Assembly (NCBI GenBank): GCA_025055465.1
Contig: JANWXA010000018.1
Coordinates: 1 to 16,096 of the forward strand
DNA length: 16,096 bases
Source: Candidatus Kapaibacterium sp.
GTDB lineage: Bacteria; Bacteroidota; Ignavibacteria; Kapaibacteriales; HRBIN21
Direction: 5' to 3'
In this document: positions 7,461-12,097 of the stretch, in pieces
How the letters are laid out: each line of letters begins with the position of its first letter
How positions within the stretch are numbered: the first letter of the stretch is position 1
Notes under the pieces: generated by a model
Seen by the model: the letters and a program-made list of their open reading frames with translations, nothing else
Databases searched by the model: none
Told to the model about the DNA's origin: nothing
Made by a program: the position numbers and the translations under genes

Positions 7461-8713
7461 GCAGGCGGCTCCAGGAGTGGAGTGGGATCCACAATTGCCA
7501 TAGGAGTCAAGACTGGGAAGACCTGCTCGGCCAGCTCCCATAGCTCAGCGATGAAGCTCCGCAGGAAAAGGAGGAGCGCAGGGAAGCGTTCTGTCAGGAT
7601 CCCAAAGGCACTCACAGGGTGGAAAGGGACATCGCCGTAGCCGTCACGATCAATATCGTAGCCTCGGTAGCGATCCCAGTAGTTCGCTCGGAAGGTGTTG
7701 AAGGAGAGTGTGCTGTTGGTAGTAGCGTCAACTGTATTAGCGACGAAGCTGTTGGCAATGAAGGTGTTTCCCGTGGCGCTTGCCATCAGGCGGAGTGCCC
7801 AGCCATTAGCATGGAAACGGTTGCTGTCCACAAGGTTGTGGTTTGACCCTTCCAAGTACAGCGCCGTGGTGTTGCTGAGGAAGACATTGCGCCGCACGTG
7901 GCTTTGGCTAATGTCCTTCAGCAGGAGTCCGAAAGTGGATTCTCCCCAGTTGTGCTCAAAGCGGTTGTTCTCCATCAGGATGAACCGTGAGTACATCACC
8001 GCAACCCCGGCGCTGTTGCGCTGGAAGAGGTTGAAACGGTATGAGCAACTGTCTGAAAACATGAAGTGGATGCCATATCGGAGGTTGTCCTCCGAGACAT
8101 TATGCTCCACCGTACTATGGCGGACGAACTCAAAGTAGATGCCGTCGCGATGTCGTACAACATGGTTGCCACGGACAAGGATGTCCCGGCAGTACCAGAG
8201 ATGAATCCCGTTGCCGGAGGTGGCTTCCCGCTCGGCAGTTCCCAAGATCACGTTGTACTGGACGACACAGCGGGCGGACTTTGAGAGGTAGATGCCAAAG
8301 AAGCACCCTTCCAGCCGGTTGCGTTCTATGCGACAGTCGTGGGCTCCCTCTATTCGGATCGCTGCGTTCTCGCGAAGGAAGCTCACTCCAGAACGGCGGA
8401 AGGTCAGGCCTCGGATGACGGTACCGGAAGCTCGGACACGGAGGATTTCTCCCGCGCCTTCACCATCCAAGGTGGCTCCGGGAGAGGCTTCTATAACGAG
8501 AGGGACCCAAATGTCTATTTCTCGCTCCCGGTACACTCCTGGCAGAATGTGCACGGTGTCACCAGCCCGAGCCTGTGCCAGAGCTGCCTGCAGGGTAGGG
8601 AAGCCACCGTGACCAACCAGTAAGCGTTCTGATGCTGCGGGGGTGTGTGATGCCAGTACGACGGCAAGGCAGCCGAAGAGGTGCCAAGCTGAACTGTGCC
8701 TGCCGCGCGCCAT
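7457..8713 (-). CDS. nosD: Periplasmic nitrous oxide reductase maturation protein (beta-helix)
   Basis: Exported partner of NosFY that helps deliver sulfur/copper components for CuZ assembly in NosZ. The 418-aa protein starts with a Sec signal peptide (MARGRHSSAW, then a hydrophobic core LFGCLAVVLASH, probable cleavage near TPAAS), then LLVGHGGFPTLQAALAQA and a series of right-handed parallel beta-helix (CASH) repeats recognisable as N-x-L/I, N-x-x-x-x-N and G-I-x-x ladders from about residue 90 to 330. The C-terminus has NYWDRYRGYDIDRDGYGD, an Asp-rich signature typical of NosD, and a hydrophobic FPALLLFLRSF tail. The chosen ATG (8713) lies 1 nt after the nosL stop and gives the signal peptide; the open frame upstream would add 45 unrelated residues across nosL. 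A cysteine in LFGC is not a good lipobox because Phe is at -2. Confidence 0.93.
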   Translation of the reverse strand: MARGRHSSAWHLFGCLAVVLASHTPAASERLLVGHGGFPTLQAALAQARAGDTVHILPGVYREREIDIWVPLVIEASPGATLDGEGAGEILRVRASGTVIRGLTFRRSGVSFLRENAAIRIEGAHDCRIERNRLEGCFFGIYLSKSARCVVQYNVILGTAEREATSGNGIHLWYCRDILVRGNHVVRHRDGIYFEFVRHSTVEHNVSEDNLRYGIHFMFSDSCSYRFNLFQRNSAGVAVMYSRFILMENNRFEHNWGESTFGLLLKDISQSHVRRNVFLSNTTALYLEGSNHNLVDSNRFHANGWALRLMASATGNTFIANSFVANTVDATTNSTLSFNTFRANYWDRYRGYDIDRDGYGDVPFHPVSAFGILTERFPALLLFLRSFIAELWELAEQVFPVLTPMAIVDPTPLLEPPA

Positions 8714-8714
8714 C

Positions 8715-9188
8715 CTACTGTAGTGGGGAGCCCTGCAGAGGACCCTGCCGCCATTGGGTCTGGACCAGCTCCACAACTTCCTGCCAGGAGAGCTTCTGCC
8801 CCCGTGGAAGGAGAGAGTCGGCCTCGTAACGTCCCTGTAAAACCGCATAGACGTTGAGTCCCATGGGGCTATGGATGGCTGGAGTAAAGACGAATTCCGC
8901 CGACTCCAGGGCTATCAACTCACCCGGCTGGCTGAAGTCTACAACCCACCGAGAGTGGATGCGCTCAGTAGGGACTTGGCCAGAGCGCTCAAACTCTACC
9001 ATGCACTCCAAGGCGTCAAATTTGTAAGCACGTCCCTGCTGCGTTAGTAGCTCAGCGCCGAAGCGTGGATCGGAGATGCCCATTTGGCAATACACGCACA
9101 CATCCTCCCCAAAGCGGATGGGCTCAGGTCGTGGCTGGCAGGCGGCCAGCATTGCTAGTATGGAAACAACAATACGCTGTTTGCTCAT
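8715..9188 (-). CDS. nosL: Copper-binding lipoprotein NosL
   Basis: Outer-face lipoprotein that binds Cu(I) and supplies copper to NosZ. The 157-aa product has a short signal peptide with lipobox LAAC, so C17 is the predicted lipidated residue. It then shows the family's metal motif C-V-Y-C-Q-M (C31, C34, M36), the FDALECM segment (58-63) and HSPMG (106-110), both typical of NosL. Its start overlaps the stop of the 204-aa membrane protein gene (ATGA), with no obvious Shine-Dalgarno, which suggests translational coupling. nosD follows after a single base. I assign the metal role from the family; the sequence only shows that the ligands are present. Confidence 0.92.
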   Translation of the reverse strand: MSKQRIVVSILAMLAACQPRPEPIRFGEDVCVYCQMGISDPRFGAELLTQQGRAYKFDALECMVEFERSGQVPTERIHSRWVVDFSQPGELIALESAEFVFTPAIHSPMGLNVYAVLQGRYEADSLLPRGQKLSWQEVVELVQTQWRQGPLQGSPLQ

Positions 9189-9799
9189 GCAACGGAGGGG
9201 ACTTGTGGTCTACGTTCTATGCATGGCAGGCTCTGTCGCCGTGCCCGCACACACTCTGTACCGAAGACGGTTGCTCCGAGCAGGAAAGCAGCAAAGGCGA
9301 CCAGACCGCCGGCATCCGGATAGGAGTAAGCCGTGAAGTTCAGAAGCTGCTTGTGTCCGATCAATGGGGGCTGATATGACATTCCCGGTACCTTGATGGG
9401 GGCGCGTGGATCTAAGTTGTGCCCGTACTCGTAGCCCCACCGATAGAAGTCTGCCAGGCCAATCGCAATCACGAGCGCGAAGAGGACGACCCACAGTCCC
9501 AGAGCCCACCGCTTGTTCAGAGCCACGGCGGCCAGGCCGGTGGCCATGAGGCCTGCAATGAGCCATGGCATGATGAGGAACTCAGGGAAGTCCTCCTGCC
9601 GAATAGGGCGCATGCCGATGTAATGGTTGAGACCACTGATGAGGTCCACTTGTCCACTGAGTTTGTGGAGCCAGATGTACATCACAACACCTTCAGGGTA
9701 TTGTGGGGCTTTCAGCGTGATACGCCACAAGGGGAGCACGTAGAGTAAACCCAGGGCAAGGACGGAGACGAGAGCGAGCACTCGTGCACTCGGTCGCAT
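9185..9799 (-). CDS. Uncharacterised nos-operon integral membrane protein
   Basis: I do not recognise a named family with a proven function. The 204-aa protein has four predicted membrane segments: about 8-25, 74-94, 99-118 and 163-182. Charges (R2, R6; NKR at 95-97; RARR at 185-188) place both ends and the central turn in the cytoplasm by the positive-inside rule, leaving loops 26-73 and 119-162 outside. Nearly all His and many Met residues fall in those outer loops: HKLSG with H45, LNHYIGM (57-63), YGHNLDP with H127, PGM at 138-140 and LIGHK with H149. It lies between nosZ and nosL, 91 nt after nosZ, and overlaps nosL by ATGA; GAGGG lies about 10 nt before the ATG. A role in copper handling or electron supply to NosZ is plausible inference. 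It occupies the slot where clade II clusters often have a NosB-type membrane protein, but I cannot show homology. Confidence 0.85.
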   Translation of the reverse strand: MRPSARVLALVSVLALGLLYVLPLWRITLKAPQYPEGVVMYIWLHKLSGQVDLISGLNHYIGMRPIRQEDFPEFLIMPWLIAGLMATGLAAVALNKRWALGLWVVLFALVIAIGLADFYRWGYEYGHNLDPRAPIKVPGMSYQPPLIGHKQLLNFTAYSYPDAGGLVAFAAFLLGATVFGTECVRARRQSLPCIERRPQVPSVA

Positions 9800-9822
9800 G
9801 GAGCTTGTTCCCTCTTTCTGAC

Positions 9823-9874
9823 AAACAAAAAAGAGGGGGTGGGTACGGAGGAATTTCCACGTGTCCCACCCCCT
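9823..9874 (-). terminator. Intrinsic terminator between nosZ and the accessory genes
   Basis: Read on the minus strand, just after the nosZ stop, a perfect 10-bp GC-rich stem (AGGGGGTGGG paired with CCCACCCCCT, plus-strand arms 9834-9843 and 9865-9874) encloses a 21-nt loop and is followed at once by CTTTTTTGTTTG. This is the classical shape of a Rho-independent terminator for transcripts coming from nosZ. As the rest of the nos genes lie downstream without an evident promoter of their own, it probably acts as a partial terminator that lowers nosL-D-F-Y expression relative to nosZ, and may also protect the nosZ mRNA 3' end. Confidence 0.85.
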
Positions 9875-9890
9875 GTTCTTTCCTTACTGG

Positions 9891-11858
9891 CTATTGCCCA
9901 GTTCCATAGGACAGCGGCACATTGGTGCCGCGTGGCGAGACTCGTGCATATCCCTGCATCTCTTGGTGCAATGCCGAGCAGAAGTCTGTGCAGTAGAAGG
10001 GATAGACGCCCGGTTTCTTTGGCTCCCAGACTAAGGTCTTTGTCTGGCCTGGCATGATAAGGATCTCTGCCGTCGTAGCCCCCATAATGGTGAAACCGTG
10101 CGGAAGGTCCCAATCCTGCTCCAGATTGGTTACGTGGAAGTAAACCTTATCGCCGACCTGGAGGCCTTCAATGTTATCGGGACGGAAGTGGGAGCGAACT
10201 GCCGCCATATACACATGGACCTCGTTGCCCTTGCGTTCAACACGAGCCTGCTCTACTGACTTGATGGCATGGGGATGCTCGTTCTCCTCCAATGGATAGA
10301 CTTTGAGCGAGTTCTTCATGAGGATATCTGCTGCGATACCTTGGGCGTAATGTGGTTCACCCAGCGTCGGGAAGTCGAGCAGCAGTTTCATCTTGTCGCC
10401 GCTGATGTCGATGAGCTGTGCTGATTGTACCAGCTCCGGACCCGTCGGCAGGTAGCGGTCCTTCGTGATTTTGTTCATGGCAACCAGATACTTGCCCCAT
10501 GGTTTGCGGCTGTCCCCGCCGGGGATCATGATGTGCCCAAGGCTGTAATAGGTCGGGATGCGGTCCACGATCTCCCATGTTCCTAACTTCCACTTGACAA
10601 CTTCGGAGGAAACGAAATGAGATGTGTAAGCATAGCCCTTGCCGTCAAACTCCGTATGCAACGGTCCCAAACCGGGGTTTTTGACTTCTCCGGCTAAGAC
10701 GGCGTCGTATTTGAGTACAGGGATGCCGTCAATGATGGTATCAAACTCCCGGTTCTCGATTGCCTTGAGCATCTTGGAGAAAGAGTGCACAGGTATTACC
10801 GTTGCCAGCTTGCCACCGGCGACGATATACTCGCCTGATGGGTCTACATCTACCCCATGTGGGGACTTGGGGGTGGGGAGATAGTAGATAAGACCAGGGC
10901 ACTCCGACGGGATGAGCACTTTGACCTTAGTGTATACTCGCGAAGTTGCCATGTGCTTGCGCTCGTCGTAGACATTGTGGTAGTACTCGGTGGGTATCTC
11001 GCGATACTTGCCCTGAGCGATGTACTCTTCTGCTTTCTTCCAGTTGACAGCGGCGATGAAATCCTTGTCACGCTGAGAGGCGTTGACTTCCAGCAAGGTG
11101 TGGGCTCGTTCAGTATTGTATGCAGTGAAGAATGCCCAGCCGTGCGAGGGGCCTTTGCCGGCATGAGAGAGGTCATAGTTGTAGCCTGGCACCAGTATCT
11201 GGAAGGCCAACTCCATTCGCCCTGTCTTGGGGTCTACTTTGATGAAGCTGAGTGTCCCCTTGAAGTTCTGCTGGTAGGAGGCGATAGGAACATCCTTCTG
11301 GGGTACGGGGACGCTGAAACGGGTGGCTGCAACTACGTATTCGGTGTTCTGGGTGACGAAGGGGGAAGCATGGTTCCCGGCAGAGTTAGGGGTTTCTATG
11401 ATTTCAACAGTCTCGAACGTGCGTAAGTCAACCCGGGCAACTCGGGGTGTATTAGTGCCGTTGACAAAGAGCCAGCGCCCGTCGGGGATCCCGTCCGTTT
11501 GCGATAGCTCTGGATGATGGGAGTCATCCCAGGGGATGAAACCGTGAGACGTCATCAACAGTGGCTGTGTCTCTGGTGTGTACCCGTATCCATTCTCCGG
11601 ATGGACCGAGAAGACAGGAATAATCTTGAAGAGCCGGCCGCTGGGAAGGCCATATACAGTGACCTGCCCGCTAAAGCCGCCCGAGATAAAGGCGTAGAAC
11701 TCGTCATACTGTCCTGGCGGAACGTACACTCGGGAAGCCGCGTCGTCGGTAGCTACTGCTTGTCTCGGGCCTGGGCAGCCACCAAGGAACAAGACAAAGA
11801 AACCAGCAATTGTAGGAACCAACCACATAACCGGTCGGAAAACACGCCACGCTGCCAT
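9891..11858 (-). CDS. nosZ: Nitrous oxide reductase, clade II, Sec-exported, predicted lipoprotein
   Basis: Terminal denitrification enzyme reducing N2O to N2 in the periplasm. The 655-aa product has a seven-bladed propeller holding CuZ and a C-terminal cupredoxin holding CuA. All seven CuZ histidines can be assigned: H114 and H115 (DSHHP), H163 (GNHASP), H334 (KSPHG), H401 (PLHTEFDG), H442 (LGHIM) and H503 (EPHYAQ). CuA ligands are H587 (LPHGF), C623, C627, H631 and M634 in CTDFCSALHQEM. The N-terminus lacks the twin-arginine motif of clade I and instead has a hydrophobic segment ending FLGGC, a lipobox with C28. I start at ATG 11858, where AAGGTGA (11864-11870) is a well-placed ribosome site; a GTG at 11867 lies inside that site. 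First gene of the nos operon, driven from the divergent region shared with mutS. Confidence 0.97.
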   Translation of the reverse strand: MAAWRVFRPVMWLVPTIAGFFVLFLGGCPGPRQAVATDDAASRVYVPPGQYDEFYAFISGGFSGQVTVYGLPSGRLFKIIPVFSVHPENGYGYTPETQPLLMTSHGFIPWDDSHHPELSQTDGIPDGRWLFVNGTNTPRVARVDLRTFETVEIIETPNSAGNHASPFVTQNTEYVVAATRFSVPVPQKDVPIASYQQNFKGTLSFIKVDPKTGRMELAFQILVPGYNYDLSHAGKGPSHGWAFFTAYNTERAHTLLEVNASQRDKDFIAAVNWKKAEEYIAQGKYREIPTEYYHNVYDERKHMATSRVYTKVKVLIPSECPGLIYYLPTPKSPHGVDVDPSGEYIVAGGKLATVIPVHSFSKMLKAIENREFDTIIDGIPVLKYDAVLAGEVKNPGLGPLHTEFDGKGYAYTSHFVSSEVVKWKLGTWEIVDRIPTYYSLGHIMIPGGDSRKPWGKYLVAMNKITKDRYLPTGPELVQSAQLIDISGDKMKLLLDFPTLGEPHYAQGIAADILMKNSLKVYPLEENEHPHAIKSVEQARVERKGNEVHVYMAAVRSHFRPDNIEGLQVGDKVYFHVTNLEQDWDLPHGFTIMGATTAEILIMPGQTKTLVWEPKKPGVYPFYCTDFCSALHQEMQGYARVSPRGTNVPLSYGTGQ

Positions 11859-11863
11859 GGCAA

Positions 11864-11870
11864 TCACCTT
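11864..11870 (-). promoter_or_regulatory. Shine-Dalgarno site deciding the nosZ start
   Basis: The minus strand reads AAGGTGA, then TTGCC, then ATG at 11858. The 5-nt spacing is good and the upstream GTG (11867) is part of the site itself, so the ATG is the better start. Confidence 0.7.
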
Positions 11871-11894
11871 ATGTTGTGGAACTGCTACTACAGG

Positions 11895-11910
11895 CTAAGT
11901 ACAAACTTAG
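11895..11910. promoter_or_regulatory. Perfect dyad CTAAGT-N4-ACTTAG over the predicted nosZ start point
   Basis: A 6-bp perfect inverted repeat with a 4-bp spacer (ACAA) contains the whole predicted -7 element of the nosZ promoter and reaches the inferred transcription start. A dimeric regulator bound here would block RNA polymerase, so a repressor operator is one reading; chance is another, as one such dyad is expected in roughly one in eighteen regions of this size with this exact spacer. Confidence 0.35.
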
Positions 11911-11932
11911 ATGGAGTCTTCGAGGAGGTCAA
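11902..11932 (-). promoter_or_regulatory. Predicted nosZ promoter, Bacteroidota-type (TTG-N20-TAnnTTTG)
   Basis: On the minus strand TTG (11932-11930) is followed after 20 nt by TAAGTTTG (11909-11902), an exact match to the TAnnTTTG -7 consensus described for Bacteroidota with its -33 TTG partner at the right distance. It implies a start near 11898 and a leader of about 40 nt before the nosZ ATG. The match supports an FCB-group host. The start point is inferred, not observed. Confidence 0.55.
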
Positions 11933-11934
11933 TG

Positions 11935-11948
11935 AGGCTATTCAGCCT
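11935..11948. repeat. Dyad AGGCT-N4-AGCCT beside the FNR-like box
   Basis: A perfect 5-bp inverted repeat with a 4-bp spacer, centred 19 bp from the FNR-like dyad and about 43 bp upstream of the inferred nosZ start. It has the same arm and spacer architecture as the neighbouring box but a different arm sequence. It may be a second regulator site or coincidence. Confidence 0.3.
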
Positions 11949-11953
11949 TTCAC

Positions 11954-11967
11954 CTGATAAAAATCAG
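11954..11967. promoter_or_regulatory. FNR/DNR (CRP-family)-like operator CTGAT-N4-ATCAG
   Basis: The sequence CTGATAAAAATCAG is a perfect dyad and matches the FNR/DNR consensus TTGAT-N4-ATCAA at every position except the outermost base of each arm. FNR/DNR-type regulators activate denitrification genes when oxygen is low or NO is present. Its centre (11960.5) lies about 62 bp upstream of the predicted nosZ start, close to the -61.5 position used by class I activators. It is over 100 bp from the likely mutS start, so it most likely serves nosZ. Confidence 0.55.
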
Positions 11968-11981
11968 ATTCTGCGGATGCC

Positions 11982-11998
11982 TACTGAGATAGGCAGTA
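11982..11998. repeat. Imperfectly understood dyad TACTG-N7-CAGTA
   Basis: A 5-bp perfect inverted repeat with a 7-bp spacer in the middle of the nosZ/mutS intergenic region. No known operator fits it; it is listed because the region is unusually rich in dyads. Confidence 0.2.
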
Positions 11999-12047
11999 CA
12001 GCACCCAGTGGGACAGGGCAGGGTTGCGGTGGCCAGCAGCAGGGCCC

Positions 12048-12077
12048 TTGGGTGTAATTTTGTGTAAAGGCTATACT
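12048..12077 (+). promoter_or_regulatory. Possible mutS promoter elements
   Basis: Two overlapping readings exist. TAATTTTG (12055-12062) matches TAnnTTTG but lacks a TTG at the -33 spacing. Alternatively TTGGGT (12048-12053), an 18-nt gap and TATACT (12072-12077) make a weak sigma-70-type promoter. Either would start transcription shortly before the mutS ATG at 12098, which has no clear Shine-Dalgarno. Confidence 0.3.
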
Positions 12078-12097
12078 GAAACGACTTCTGCTATACC

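Noticed and set aside
8714..8848. 45-codon upstream extension of nosD
   Set aside because: It is the out-of-frame shadow of the nosL 3' end; the ATG at 8713 gives a proper signal peptide and follows the nosL stop directly.
5974..11858. Recent horizontal transfer of the nos operon judged from lower GC in nosZ
   Set aside because: Hand counts of three 60-base lines in nosZ give about 53% GC against about 65-68% in single lines of lpxB and mutS, but gyrB lines range from 37% to 58%, so the difference may only reflect codon choice in highly expressed or conserved genes. No transposase, integrase or flanking repeat was seen.
11859..11867. GTG at 11867 as the nosZ start
   Set aside because: It lies inside the AAGGTGA ribosome site; the ATG three codons later has the correct 5-nt spacing.
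11514..11957. Plus-strand 147-codon open frame reaching into the nosZ/mutS gap
   Set aside because: Most of it is antisense to the nosZ 5' end, it has no recognisable motif, and the intergenic portion carries the promoter and operators.
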